From contig CAKZXA010000010.1 of NCBI GenBank assembly GCA_937922045.1, forward strand, positions 113,977-177,976: DNA of 64,000 nt, in the 5' to 3' direction. The translations under genes were made by a program, and so were the position numbers. The notes below the pieces were generated by a model that was not told where the DNA came from, ran no database searches, and was given only the letters and a program-made list of their open reading frames with translations. The DNA is from an uncultured Acidimicrobiales bacterium. Its GTDB lineage: Bacteria; Actinomycetota; Acidimicrobiia; Acidimicrobiales; SZUA-35. Positions 1 to 9,093 of this stretch are shown in pieces (position 1 is the first letter of the stretch; every line of letters starts with the position of its first letter).

Positions 1-762
1 CCGGTGCTGAGTCGAAGCCTTGACGCAGACTTCAAGGTGATCAATATGGGCACGGTTGCTCCGGTTGGTGTCGCCAGTGATCGACTGGTCGATGTGTCGC
101 TGGCGCCGGGAACCGCCGACTTCGTCGAAGGCCCGGCTATGACACCCGAACTGTGCCAGGCCGCTCTCGCTGTAGGGCGAGATGAAATTCTGAGCCTCGA
201 CGAGGCGTTCGCCTTCGTCGGTGGCGAGATGGGGATCGGCAACACCTCCTCGGCTTCAGCGATCTGTGGCCTGCTCCTCGACCTGTCAGCAGCCGACACC
301 GTCGGTCCCGGCACCGGGGTCGCTGGTGAGGTGCTGGTAGGCAAGCGGGATGTGGTGCAGGCCGGAATCGATCTGCACCGTCCCTCGATCAAAGGCCCGC
401 TCGATGTTTTGGAGCGGGTCGGAGGCTTGGAGATCGCTGGCTTGGCTGGTGCCTATATCGCTTCGGCCCAGAAGGGGCTCCCGGTGATCGTGGATGGTTT
501 CATCACTACCGCAGCGGCCCTGGTCGCCGTCAACCTCAACCCAACCGTGGCCGACTGGTTCATGTACAGTCACCGCTCAGCCGAACCGGCCCATCGCATG
601 GTCCTTGAGCACTTGGGCGCCGAACCACTGCTCGACCTGGGCCTGCGGCTCGGGGAGGGGAGCGGTGCAGCTCTTGTGGCCCCGCTCCTGCAGAGTGCGG
701 TGCGCTTGCACGCCGAGATGGGCACGCTCGATCAGGTCGTCGCCACCGGTCCTGGATCCTGA
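1..762 (+). CDS. cobT: CobT, nicotinate-nucleotide-dimethylbenzimidazole phosphoribosyltransferase (5' truncated by window)
   Basis: Transfers phosphoribose from nicotinate mononucleotide to dimethylbenzimidazole, making alpha-ribazole phosphate for the lower ligand of cobalamin. The frame is already open at the first base, so the start lies upstream; about 253 codons remain of a family length near 350. Family blocks seen are GEMGIGNTSSASA, the loop G-P-G-T-G-V, GFITTAAAL, and near the C terminus LRLGEGSGAAL, whose Glu is the catalytic base in characterised CobT. It lies 11 nt before cobS, with cobC following, which matches the nucleotide-loop assembly branch. The identification is secure; only the N-terminal part is missing. 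Confidence 0.95.
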   Translation, partial: PVLSRSLDADFKVINMGTVAPVGVASDRLVDVSLAPGTADFVEGPAMTPELCQAALAVGRDEILSLDEAFAFVGGEMGIGNTSSASAICGLLLDLSAADTVGPGTGVAGEVLVGKRDVVQAGIDLHRPSIKGPLDVLERVGGLEIAGLAGAYIASAQKGLPVIVDGFITTAAALVAVNLNPTVADWFMYSHRSAEPAHRMVLEHLGAEPLLDLGLRLGEGSGAALVAPLLQSAVRLHAEMGTLDQVVATGPGS

Positions 763-773
763 GGCTGAGCGGC

Positions 774-1574
774 GTGTTCAACCATTGGCACTACGTCTGG
801 TCGGCGGTGATGTTTTACACGCGCCTTCCGGTGCCCGGTTCAGCCCAGCACTCCGAACAGATCCTCAACAAGTCGCGCCAGTACTTCCCCATGATCGGGC
901 TTCTGGTCGGTTCCATCGGGGCTGGCGTGCTGGCCGCGGTGGCTAGCTTCTTGCCGGCGAGCATCGCCGTGCTGGTATCGATGGCGGCGACGGTGCTCGC
1001 AACCGGCGCCTTCCACGAGGACGGCTTGGCCGACTGCTGCGATGGCTTTGGGGCCAGCCGGGATCCGGAAAAGATCCTCATCATCATGAAGGACAGCAGG
1101 GTTGGCAGTTTCGCCCTCGTCGGCGTGCTCCTCGTGTTCGGGCTCAAGTTCTCCGCTCTCACCTCGATCACCGAGACATCGTGGGTGCAGGCCACGGTGG
1201 CTCTTATCGCTGCCCATGTCCTCAGCCGGGTGGCCGCGTCGACCGTGGCCGATCGCTTGCCCTACGCCCGACTGCTGGACCAGGCGACGGGGGGTGAGAG
1301 CAAGATCAAGCCGATAGCGAGTGAACCGCTTTCCATCGCCGAGCGCTTGTATGGGACGAGTTTCGCCCTTGCCCCGCTGGCTGCGGTCTGGTGGGCCTTC
1401 GGCTGGGTCGGAGTTATGGCTAGTCTCGCCAGTGCGGTTACGGTGACGGGGGCGTCCGAGATCTACCTGCGCCGCAGGCTCGGCGGTTACACCGGAGATT
1501 GTCTGGGGGCAACCCAGCAACTGGCCGAAATCGGTGTGTATCTAGCCTTGCTGGCGACCTTTGGGGGAGGCTGA
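774..1574 (+). CDS. cobS: CobS, adenosylcobinamide-GDP ribazoletransferase
   Basis: Integral membrane enzyme that joins adenosylcobinamide-GDP to alpha-ribazole (phosphate), the last step of cobalamin assembly. 266 aa, GTG start. The N terminus reads F-Y-T-R-L-P-V-P, typical of CobS, followed by a hydrophobic stretch and the acidic signature FHEDGLADCCDGFGASRD (residues about 80-98), which is the metal and substrate site of the family. Several membrane segments follow, and the C-terminal GGYTGDCLGATQQLAE is also a family hallmark. It lies between cobT and cobC on the same strand with short gaps, so one operon is likely. Confidence 0.96.
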   Translation: MFNHWHYVWSAVMFYTRLPVPGSAQHSEQILNKSRQYFPMIGLLVGSIGAGVLAAVASFLPASIAVLVSMAATVLATGAFHEDGLADCCDGFGASRDPEKILIIMKDSRVGSFALVGVLLVFGLKFSALTSITETSWVQATVALIAAHVLSRVAASTVADRLPYARLLDQATGGESKIKPIASEPLSIAERLYGTSFALAPLAAVWWAFGWVGVMASLASAVTVTGASEIYLRRRLGGYTGDCLGATQQLAEIGVYLALLATFGGG

Positions 1575-1578
1575 TGAC

Positions 1579-2154
1579 ATGAAGATCGACCTGATCCGCC
1601 ATACGACACCTTTGGTTGAACCCGGCGTTTGCTACGGTCAGGCCGATCTCGACCTTGTCGCCAGCTTCGACAGTGAGCGTGAGGCCGTCTTTGAACGCCT
1701 CGAACAACCGGTGGCCTACGCCGCCGTCTACGCCAGTCCGCTCCAGCGGTGCTGGCGGCTCGCTGAGTTTATGGAACCGGCCCCGGTCGCAGTGCCAGAG
1801 TTGATGGAGTACAACTTCGGTGCGTGGGAGCTGCGCCGCTGGGCCGACATCGATCGTTCGGAATCGGATCTCTGGTCGAACGATGTTGTCAATGTGGCCC
1901 CGCCGGGGGGCGAAACGTTGGCCATGATGAAGGCACGCGTCGACGCCTTCTTCGATCAGCTCATCACCGACCACGGTGAAGACCAGCGCGTCGCTGTTGT
2001 CACCCATTCAGGCGTGCAACGTCTGCTGTTCGCCCGGGTCTTTGAGATTCCGCTTGAGCGCATGTTTCAGTTGCGCTTGGGCTTCGGAGCCGTGGTCACG
2101 ATCGACTATCGGGATCGCTGGGACCGAGCCGCCTTCACGGTGTTGAATCCATAG
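1579..2154 (+). CDS. cobC: CobC-like histidine phosphatase (probable alpha-ribazole phosphatase)
   Basis: 191 aa member of the phosphoglycerate-mutase-like histidine phosphatases. The N terminus MKIDLIRHTTP carries the R-H nucleophile motif; S-P-L-Q-R-C, EYNFGAWE and the second catalytic His in VVTHSGVQRLL follow in the expected order. The ATG at 1579 is preferred to the in-frame TTG at 1561, because the family N terminus begins there and the TTG would overlap the end of cobS. Position straight after cobT and cobS suggests the substrate is alpha-ribazole 5'-phosphate or adenosylcobalamin phosphate. The fold is certain; the substrate is inferred from context. Confidence 0.88.
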   Translation: MKIDLIRHTTPLVEPGVCYGQADLDLVASFDSEREAVFERLEQPVAYAAVYASPLQRCWRLAEFMEPAPVAVPELMEYNFGAWELRRWADIDRSESDLWSNDVVNVAPPGGETLAMMKARVDAFFDQLITDHGEDQRVAVVTHSGVQRLLFARVFEIPLERMFQLRLGFGAVVTIDYRDRWDRAAFTVLNP

Positions 2155-2189
2155 AGTCTGTGGCTCGTCAGCTCGGCGTACCGCTCCGA

Positions 2190-3047
2190 TCAGATGCCGA
2201 GGTTGGCCGCAAACTCGGCCATGGCTTCGGCCGGATCTGAAGCCCGATCGAAGAGAAACGCTGGCACCGCGAGCCGATCGACACCTAGTTCGGTGAGTTC
2301 CTCGATCGAACCCGACGGGTCTTTCGTCAGTTTGGCACTCCCCGCGGTGATCTCGATCGAGGCCGGATCACGGCCAGCATCAGCCGCGGTTTGGCGCATG
2401 ATGTCGATCAACTCTGGCAGGTCTCCGGTGCCGGGGAAGAACCCGTCGCCGATCCGCCCGGCCCGCTCAGCCGCCTTGCGGCTATGACCGCCGATGTGGA
2501 TGGGCACAGCACCGTTGAAGGGCTTGGGGTTTGAGCTGACCTTGCTGAAGTTGACGAACTCGCCCTGGTGAGAAACGGCATCCTCGGACCAGAGGGCTCG
2601 GAGCACGTCGATATATTCGTCGGTTCGGGCTCCCCGTCGTGGCCAGGGGGCATCGAGCGCATCGAACTCTTCTTTCAACCAGCCAACGCCGATACCGAGG
2701 ATCACCCGTCCTTCGGTGAGGGCGTCTACCGTGGCCACCGACTTGGCCAGCACTGCGGGCTGGCGTTGAGGCAGGATCAGGATGCCGGTGGCCAGCTTCA
2801 AGGTCGAGGTGGTAGCTCCGACGAACGACAGCCAGGCCATCGGGTCGGGGATGGGGCTGTCGCCACTGCCTGGCATCTTGCCCGACGGGGAATAGGGGTA
2901 GGTGGACTCGTAGCCCTCGGGATAGAGCACGTGCTCGACGGTCCACAGCGACTCGAACCCAGCGGCCTCGGCCGCGGGGCCGATCAGCCGTGCGCCCGCA
3001 GCGGTAGCGAATCGTCCGGTGTTGGCGAAGATCATGCCGAGTTTCAT
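2190..3047 (-). CDS. LLM-class (luciferase-like) F420-dependent-type oxidoreductase
   Basis: 285 aa with the bacterial luciferase-like TIM-barrel pattern: MKLGMIFANTG at the start, ESLWTVEHV, LATGILILPQRQP, the GRVILGIGVGW block, then VPIHIGGHSRKAAERA and a phosphate-binding C-terminal region. The combination resembles the TIGR03619-type actinobacterial subfamily, which is mostly assigned to coenzyme F420. Cofactor and substrate cannot be read from the sequence. It is a single gene transcribed towards cobC, with 35 nt between their ends, and divergent from the lipoprotein gene at 3104. Confidence 0.85.
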   Translation of the reverse strand: MKLGMIFANTGRFATAAGARLIGPAAEAAGFESLWTVEHVLYPEGYESTYPYSPSGKMPGSGDSPIPDPMAWLSFVGATTSTLKLATGILILPQRQPAVLAKSVATVDALTEGRVILGIGVGWLKEEFDALDAPWPRRGARTDEYIDVLRALWSEDAVSHQGEFVNFSKVSSNPKPFNGAVPIHIGGHSRKAAERAGRIGDGFFPGTGDLPELIDIMRQTAADAGRDPASIEITAGSAKLTKDPSGSIEELTELGVDRLAVPAFLFDRASDPAEAMAEFAANLGI

Positions 3048-3103
3048 GTGGTTCCCCCTACTGAGACCAAGATCGTGATGTCGTCTGAGAGTAGTCCCAA
3101 GTC

Positions 3104-4363
3104 GTGGCTCCTACCTCAGCCGGGTCAGCAGCCTCAAAGAGATCCGCTAGCCACGGCGGTACCGTTGATCGGATCCCGTCTAGACCCTCGCCATACCCAC
3201 AGCTCAAAATCGGGCCGTTCGTCGTGCTGATGTGCTTCCTCGTAGCGTCGTGTACTCAGACGGCTGAAGGCGGCGGCGAGTTGGTGCCACCGTCGACCAC
3301 CAGTTCGCCGACCTCCGCCACCGGTTCATCGACCTCCGCAGCTCTGCTTTCTGTCCCACCGGATCAGTCGTTCACGGTGTACGTGAGCCTCGGTGGCGAC
3401 AACAAAGTAGCCGTACTCGGTCTTGACCCCGATGGTGGGTTGACGTTGCGCGAGAACCTGGCGGTTGACGTCCCAGGACCGGCGGGAGCGATGGTGCTGG
3501 AACCCCTATCGAATCGTCTTCTGGTTGGCGTTGGAAACTCCATCGCCACTATTGCGCTCGACGGGCCGCAACCAATCCTTATCGGATCCACGCCGGTCGA
3601 CGGGGAGCCCGTCTACATAGACCACGCCCTAGACGGGCAACTGCTACTCGCCGCCTACTTCGGTGAAGACCAGGTTCGTAGCTACGCACTCGGCGGCAAC
3701 GATCCTGCACCCCAGCCTTACCCAAGGCAGCAGGTGGACGACTCGGGGATCGAACCACACGCCGTCGTGGTCAACCAGCAAGGAACCAGAGCCTACGCCC
3801 CTCACCGAAACGGCGAAGCGGTGGTCGCATACTCGATCGAGCCAGCAGGAGTGCTCAAACGGATCGGTGCCACACCGACCGAGCCAGGCACCGGGCCACG
3901 GCATCTGGTGCTGAGCCCCGATGATGGTTTCGCCTACGTGATCAACGAACATGCCGACACCGTCACCGTGTATGAGGTCGACGGTGTCGGCATGCTCCAA
4001 ATCAGGCAAACACTCAGCACCCTGCCCGATGGGTTCGACAACGAGGCCAACACCGGCGCCGATATCCACCTAACACCCGACGGGGCATTCCTGTACACAT
4101 CCAACCGTGGTCACGATTCGATCGCCATGTTCTCCGTCGGATCCGATGGGCTGCTCACCGCTCTTGGCCAGGTGCCGACCCAGCCGAGGCCGAGGGACTT
4201 TGGCATGTCTCCCGACGGCCGGTTCCTCGTGGTGGCTGGTCAAGACTCGGGGTTCGTCGAGGCCTACCGCATCGAGGCCGACGGTCGCCTGACCACGGTC
4301 GGGTCGGTAGCGGTAGGAGAACGACCGGTTTGGGTCACCATCGTGGGCAACGACTCAGCGTGA
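3104..4363 (+). CDS. Lactonase-like seven-bladed beta-propeller lipoprotein
   Basis: 419 aa predicted lipoprotein of the 6-phosphogluconolactonase/YVTN-like beta-propeller superfamily. A hydrophobic stretch ends in the lipobox V-A-S-C (Cys50), followed by a Thr/Ser/Pro-rich linker. Blade-like repeats follow: VYVSLGGDNKVAVLGLD, RHLVLSPDDGFAYVINE, DIHLTPDGAFLYTSNRG and FGMSPDGRFLVVAGQDSG. The lactonase subgroup (PF10282-like) fits best because of the repeated G-P-R-H-L and P-D-G-x-F-x-Y patterns. An export signal argues against a cytosolic pentose-phosphate role. The start is uncertain: with ATG at 3104 about 35 residues precede the hydrophobic core, while an in-frame GTG at 3224 would give a very short signal without positive charges. 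Confidence 0.75.
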   Translation: MAPTSAGSAASKRSASHGGTVDRIPSRPSPYPQLKIGPFVVLMCFLVASCTQTAEGGGELVPPSTTSSPTSATGSSTSAALLSVPPDQSFTVYVSLGGDNKVAVLGLDPDGGLTLRENLAVDVPGPAGAMVLEPLSNRLLVGVGNSIATIALDGPQPILIGSTPVDGEPVYIDHALDGQLLLAAYFGEDQVRSYALGGNDPAPQPYPRQQVDDSGIEPHAVVVNQQGTRAYAPHRNGEAVVAYSIEPAGVLKRIGATPTEPGTGPRHLVLSPDDGFAYVINEHADTVTVYEVDGVGMLQIRQTLSTLPDGFDNEANTGADIHLTPDGAFLYTSNRGHDSIAMFSVGSDGLLTALGQVPTQPRPRDFGMSPDGRFLVVAGQDSGFVEAYRIEADGRLTTVGSVAVGERPVWVTIVGNDSA

Positions 4364-4393
4364 GGTCGGCGGTTTCTGAGGAGAACCCTGCGC

Positions 4394-5548
4394 TCAACCC
4401 ATGATTGAACGCTTCGCTACTTCCTCCAACATGACCTCGGTTGCGCCGCCGCCGATGGGCAGGATGCGAGCATCGCGGTACATGCGTTCAACCGGGGTCT
4501 CGCGCATGTAGCCCATGCCGCCGTGGAACTGCACACAGTCGTACATGACCTGGTTGATGACCTCGCACCCGAAGGCCTTGGCCCCCGACATTGCCTTGAC
4601 GTTGTCGGCTCCCTGCTCACCCATCCAGGCCGCGTGATACATCGAAGCTCGGGCCGCGTCGATTCGGGCCTGGTTCATAGCCATACGTTGGCGGATAGCG
4701 CCGAGATCGTAGAGATGACCACCGAAGGCCTTGCGCTCCTGGGTGTAGGCCAGGGTCTGATCGATGGCGGCCTGGGCCGCCCCAACACCCATGCCAATGA
4801 GAACCATGCGTTCGTTCTGGAAGTTCTTCATCGTCTCGTAGAAACCGCGGTGCACGGTTCCGAGCACCTGGTCGTCGGGGATGAAGACGTCGGTGAGAAC
4901 GAGCTCGGCGGTATCGGAACACAACCAGCCGTGCTTGTTCAGCTTCTTAGCCACCTCGAAACCCTCGGTCTCGGATGGGATCAAGAACATGGTGATGCCG
5001 TACTTATTGTCGGGGTCGGTCTTGGCCGCCAGGATCGTCATGTCGCCATAGACCGCATTGGTGATGAAGGTCTTGGTGCCGTTCAGACGCCACCCGTCAC
5101 CATCTTTCACCGCACTGGTGCGGATGCCGGCAACATCGGATCCAGCGTCGGGCTCGCTCACCCCGATCGACAGTACGGTCTGGCCCGAGACCACGCCGGG
5201 AAGCCAGCGTTCCAGCTGCTCGGGAGTTCCTGAGTTGACGAGGTGGGGCCCCGCCATATCGGTGTGGACGAGGACGGTCACGTCGAACCCAGCGAAAGTG
5301 GAGGCACCGAGGGCTTCGGAGAAGGTGGCTGAGGCCAGTGGCCCAAGTCCGAGTCCGCCGTGCTCCTCGGGGATACGAAGGCTGAGCATGCCAAGCTCAC
5401 CCATCTGCGACAAGACCTGGCGTGGCACCTTGCCTTCCTCTTCCCAGGCTTCACCGTGGGGGAGTACTTCCTTGGAGACGAACTCGACCGTCTGGTCGTA
5501 GATGGCTTGGAGCTCATCGGTCATGTAGATATTGCGGTGCCTACTCAT
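4394..5548 (-). CDS. Acyl-CoA dehydrogenase, isovaleryl/long-chain type (FadE19-like)
   Basis: 384 aa flavoprotein that introduces an alpha-beta double bond into an acyl-CoA. Seen: the FAD/substrate blocks IGVSEPDAGSDVAG and FITNA, the helix-G segment NFQNERM (about residue 245), and the C-terminal HGGMGYMRETPVERMYRDAR. The Glu that short- and medium-chain enzymes carry in Y-E-G-T is absent here (I-G-G-G-A-T-E). Isovaleryl- and long-chain-type enzymes instead use the Glu in L-E-R/Q-E-R, which matches N-E-R here. It overlaps the upstream accA1-like gene by 8 nt and ends an operon with accD1 and TetR, so isovaleryl-CoA from leucine is the likely substrate. ATG at 5548 is used; a second in-frame ATG is at 5524. 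Confidence 0.88.
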   Translation of the reverse strand: MSRHRNIYMTDELQAIYDQTVEFVSKEVLPHGEAWEEEGKVPRQVLSQMGELGMLSLRIPEEHGGLGLGPLASATFSEALGASTFAGFDVTVLVHTDMAGPHLVNSGTPEQLERWLPGVVSGQTVLSIGVSEPDAGSDVAGIRTSAVKDGDGWRLNGTKTFITNAVYGDMTILAAKTDPDNKYGITMFLIPSETEGFEVAKKLNKHGWLCSDTAELVLTDVFIPDDQVLGTVHRGFYETMKNFQNERMVLIGMGVGAAQAAIDQTLAYTQERKAFGGHLYDLGAIRQRMAMNQARIDAARASMYHAAWMGEQGADNVKAMSGAKAFGCEVINQVMYDCVQFHGGMGYMRETPVERMYRDARILPIGGGATEVMLEEVAKRSIMG

Positions 5549-7445
5549 TGGTTGTCTCCTGAGTGAACGTGATGAGAACTTGGTTTGATTCGACCTGGTC
5601 GCCGACGGCTGCCCGAACTTCGTCGACGGTGCCCGGCGCCTTGGCCGACAGGGTATGGAGCATCTTCATAGCTTCGATCACGACGAGGGCGTCGCCGGTC
5701 GACACGGTGTCGCCAGGGTTCACGTGAACCTCGGCTACCGCTGCGGGGAAGGGAGCGGCCACCGCCGAAGCCGAGCGGCCGGAAACATCGTCGTCGCCGG
5801 GTGCCCATGCTTCGGTGCGTGGCACGACGGTGAAGGTCTGGGCATGGCCATCGACCTTGACGGTGACGGTACTCGGCGCTCCGAAGCGCACAACGGCTCG
5901 GGACAGGATCGAGCCGTCGGGCTCATCGCCGGTGACCTCGTGGACGATGCCGTCATCGTCGAGCAGCGTGAGCGGCACGCTCGGGCGATGAGGGGTGAGA
6001 CGGAAACTTTGGGCGCCGAGTCGGTGCCAGGGGTCGCTCGACGGGTCTCGAAACGCTGCTATCCAGGCCTGGCGGAATGCGGCCGCGGCCTCGTTGGCGG
6101 CGGGCGGTGGGGCGGGGGGCAAGGTGGTTTCGTCGAGAAATCGGGTGGTCACCCGCCCGTTCGCTACCGCCTCCTGATCGATGAGCCAGCGGTGAAAGCC
6201 GAGGTTGGTTACCAGACCCCCAATGACGAGATCGTCGAGGGCGGCGGCTAGACGGAGGCGAGCCGCCTCACGGTTGGGGCCCGAGCTGATGAGCTTGGCC
6301 ACCATCGAGTCGTAGTGGGGGGTGATGGTGGAGCCTTCGACTACACCAGCATCCCAACGGACACCATCGGGAACACTCAAGGCGGTGATGGTGCCAATCT
6401 GGGGGGCGAAATCGTTGGACGGATCTTCGGCGTTGATGCGAGCCTCGAAGGCGTGGCCACGAAAGGTCACCTCGTCTTGGGTGATCGCCAACTGCCCTCC
6501 ACCGGCAACCGCCAGCTGCAACTCAACGAGATCAAGCCCGGTCACCTCCTCGGTCACCGGGTGTTCCACCTGGAGGCGAGTGTTCATCTCCAAGAAGAAG
6601 TAGTCGCCGTTCTCGTCATCGACGATGAACTCGACGGTGCCGGTTGAGTCGTAGCCGATGGAAGTGGCCAGGGCTACCGCCGCGTTTTGGAGCCCGTTGC
6701 GGGTGGCGTCGGGAAGGTTCGGGGCTGGCGCTTCCTCCAGCACTTTCTGATAGCGACGCTGGACCGAACATTCACGGGTGCCGAGGTGGATGGTGTTGCC
6801 GTTGGCATCGCCAACGACCTGCACCTCGACATGGCGGGGGCGCTGGATGTAGCGCTCAACGATCATGGAACCGTCGCCGAAGGACCGCTCGGCCTCGGTC
6901 GAAGCTTCGGTGAGGGCGGCGTCGAAATCACCCGGAGCGTTGGCGATGCGAATACCTTTACCGCCGCCGCCCGCCGCTGCCTTCACCAGCACGGGGTAAC
7001 CGATGCGGTCGGCCGCCTTGGCCAGCTCGGCCCGGTCTTGGGATTCGTCGAAGCCGGGGATGATGGGCACCCCGGCAGCGGAAGCGAGGCGACGAGCATC
7101 AATCTTTGAGCCCATCTCGTCGATGGCTTCAGGGCGAGGGCCGATCCAGACCGCACCAGCGGCGATCACGGCTCGGGCGAACTCGGCGTTTTCGGCCAGA
7201 AAGCCATAGCCAGGGTGGACGGCGTCCGCCCCGGTCGCTTTGACCGCCTCGATCAGCCGCTCGATCGAAAGGTAGGTCGTGGCCAGATCAGCGCCGCCGA
7301 GCAGGAACGATTCGTTGGCGTCAGCCACGAAAGGCATGGCCGCGTCGGGCTCGGCATAGACGGCAACAGTGGTATGCCCGAGCCGTTGAGCGGTGCGGAT
7401 TACACGGCGGGCGATCTCGCTTCGGTTTGCGATAAGGATTTTCAT
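5541..7445 (-). CDS. accA1: Acyl-CoA carboxylase alpha subunit (biotin carboxylase plus biotin carrier), AccA1-like
   Basis: 634 aa. The first 450 residues or so are biotin carboxylase: ANRSEIARRVIRTAQRLG at the start, the ATP-grasp glycine loop KAAAGGGGKGIRIA, EMNTRLQVEHPVTEEVTG and the VEARI-type block FEARINAEDP. A linker follows, then a C-terminal biotinyl domain with the biotin-accepting Lys in VIEAMKMLHTL (about residue 595). A good ribosome binding site, AAGGAGA, precedes the ATG. With the adjacent carboxyltransferase it should form a biotin-dependent carboxylase; the gene order TetR-accD1-accA1-fadE equals the mycobacterial leucine-catabolism cluster, so 3-methylcrotonyl-CoA carboxylase is the best guess. 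Confidence 0.92.
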   Translation of the reverse strand: MKILIANRSEIARRVIRTAQRLGHTTVAVYAEPDAAMPFVADANESFLLGGADLATTYLSIERLIEAVKATGADAVHPGYGFLAENAEFARAVIAAGAVWIGPRPEAIDEMGSKIDARRLASAAGVPIIPGFDESQDRAELAKAADRIGYPVLVKAAAGGGGKGIRIANAPGDFDAALTEASTEAERSFGDGSMIVERYIQRPRHVEVQVVGDANGNTIHLGTRECSVQRRYQKVLEEAPAPNLPDATRNGLQNAAVALATSIGYDSTGTVEFIVDDENGDYFFLEMNTRLQVEHPVTEEVTGLDLVELQLAVAGGGQLAITQDEVTFRGHAFEARINAEDPSNDFAPQIGTITALSVPDGVRWDAGVVEGSTITPHYDSMVAKLISSGPNREAARLRLAAALDDLVIGGLVTNLGFHRWLIDQEAVANGRVTTRFLDETTLPPAPPPAANEAAAAFRQAWIAAFRDPSSDPWHRLGAQSFRLTPHRPSVPLTLLDDDGIVHEVTGDEPDGSILSRAVVRFGAPSTVTVKVDGHAQTFTVVPRTEAWAPGDDDVSGRSASAVAAPFPAAVAEVHVNPGDTVSTGDALVVIEAMKMLHTLSAKAPGTVDEVRAAVGDQVESNQVLITFTQETTNE

Positions 7446-7470
7446 CGTGGGTCTCCTTCCTTAATCTTCT

Positions 7471-9093
7471 CTACATCCGGTAGACGAGGCCAGGCCCGGG
7501 AGCCGGCTCGTCTTGGATGGCGGCGAGTCGCAGGCACAAGCCCAGGGCATCGCGGGTGTGGACTGGGTCGATGAGGCCATCATCCCAGAGTCGGGAGGTG
7601 GCGTAGTAGGGATCGGAGTGGGTCTCGTACTGATCGGCGACCTCTCGTCGTAGCTCGGCGACCTGTTCGGGAGTGGTCTCATCGCCCTTCATGCCGCCGA
7701 GGCGAATGTCGACGAGCACGGTTTGGGCTGTCTCTGCCGACATGGTGGCGATGCGCGAATTTGGCCAAGCAAACAGGAAGCGAGGTTGGAAGCCGCGGCC
7801 GCACATGCCGTAGTTGCCAGCGCCGTAGGAGCCGCCGACCAGCACGGTGTAGCGGGGCACGGTTGCGTTAGCGACGGCCGCTACCATCTTGGCTCCGTTC
7901 TTGGCGATGCCAGCCGCCTCGGAATCGCGGCCGACCATGTAGCCGGTGGTGTTCTGCAAGAAGAGAAGCGGAATGCGGCGTTGCTCGCACAGCTCGATGA
8001 AGTGGGTGGCCTTGAGCGCCGACTCGGAGAAGATGATGCCGTTGTTGGCGATGATGCCAACGAGCTGGCCCCAGATGCGGGCGTAGCCACAGACGATCGA
8101 GGTGCCCCAGTCGGGTTTGAAGGGCGAGAATCGCGAGCCGTCGACCAGGCGGGCGATGATCTCTGTTGCGTCGAAGGGGATGCGATCGTCGGCCGAGATG
8201 ATGCCGTAGAGTTCGGCTGGATCATAGGCTGGTGGTTCTGGCTCGGCCACATCAACCCAGTCCTGAACATCGGTAACCCGCCGGCGGTTCATAGCTTCGC
8301 ATCGCTCCCGCAGGAGACCGTACGCTTCCTTCTCCGAAGACACGGCGTTGTCACTCACACCAGAGACTTCGGTGTGGAGGATGGCCCCGCCGAGATCGTC
8401 GGGTTCGATGATCTCGCCCAGGGCAGCCTTCACGATTGGCGGGCCACCGAGGAAGATCCGGCCGATGCCTTCCACCATGATCACTTCATCGCTTAGGGCC
8501 GGCACGTAGGCGCCCCCGGCGGTGCAGCCGCCCAAGACGACCGAGAGTTGGGGGAGGCCTTGGGCCGAGAGCCGGGCCTGGCGGTAGAACGAGCCGCCGA
8601 AATGATCCTTGTCGGGAAAGATCTCGTCCTGGAGGGGGAGGAAGGCGCCACCCGAATCGACGAGGTAGATCACGCCGAGCCCGTTCTCGGCCGCGATGTC
8701 TTGGGCCCGGACGTGTTTCTTGATGGCCATGGGGACGAGGGAGCCGCCCTTCACCGTGGCGTCGTTGGCGATGAACATGTAGGGCACGCCCCACACCGTT
8801 CCGATACCGGTGACGATGCCAGCACCCGGTACCTCGTCGTCGTACTGGCCCCAACCGGAGAGTGTTGAGAGCTCGAGAAAGGGCATGTCGGCATCGATCA
8901 CCATGTCGATCCGGTCACGGACCATGATCTTGCCCCGGCCCAGATGTCGATCGATCGATCGCTGCCGCTTGGGCCCGCCATCGATCGCCCACCGCATCCG
9001 TTCGCTCAACGTTTCGGCCAGCTCACGGCTGGCCTCGGCGTTGGTAGCGAACGGGGCCGAGCCCGTATCGATTCGAGATTGGATCTGTCTCAT
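7471..9093 (-). CDS. accD1: Acyl-CoA carboxylase carboxyltransferase beta subunit, methylcrotonyl-CoA type (AccD1-like)
   Basis: 540 aa carboxyltransferase with two crotonase-like halves. It shows GGCTAGGAYVPALSDE and FLGGPPIVKAALGE followed by DDLGGAILHTEVSGVSD, which is the form found in methylcrotonyl-CoA carboxylase beta subunits; propionyl-CoA subunits have a different P-C-A-G-G-A-x-Y block. The second half has QNTTGYMVGRDSEAAGIAK and GGSYGAGNYGMCGR. The ATG at 9093 is chosen over an upstream in-frame start at 9171, because it overlaps the TetR stop as ATGA and begins at the normal family N terminus. The neighbours supply the biotin subunit and the preceding dehydrogenase. Confidence 0.92.
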   Translation of the reverse strand: MRQIQSRIDTGSAPFATNAEASRELAETLSERMRWAIDGGPKRQRSIDRHLGRGKIMVRDRIDMVIDADMPFLELSTLSGWGQYDDEVPGAGIVTGIGTVWGVPYMFIANDATVKGGSLVPMAIKKHVRAQDIAAENGLGVIYLVDSGGAFLPLQDEIFPDKDHFGGSFYRQARLSAQGLPQLSVVLGGCTAGGAYVPALSDEVIMVEGIGRIFLGGPPIVKAALGEIIEPDDLGGAILHTEVSGVSDNAVSSEKEAYGLLRERCEAMNRRRVTDVQDWVDVAEPEPPAYDPAELYGIISADDRIPFDATEIIARLVDGSRFSPFKPDWGTSIVCGYARIWGQLVGIIANNGIIFSESALKATHFIELCEQRRIPLLFLQNTTGYMVGRDSEAAGIAKNGAKMVAAVANATVPRYTVLVGGSYGAGNYGMCGRGFQPRFLFAWPNSRIATMSAETAQTVLVDIRLGGMKGDETTPEQVAELRREVADQYETHSDPYYATSRLWDDGLIDPVHTRDALGLCLRLAAIQDEPAPGPGLVYRM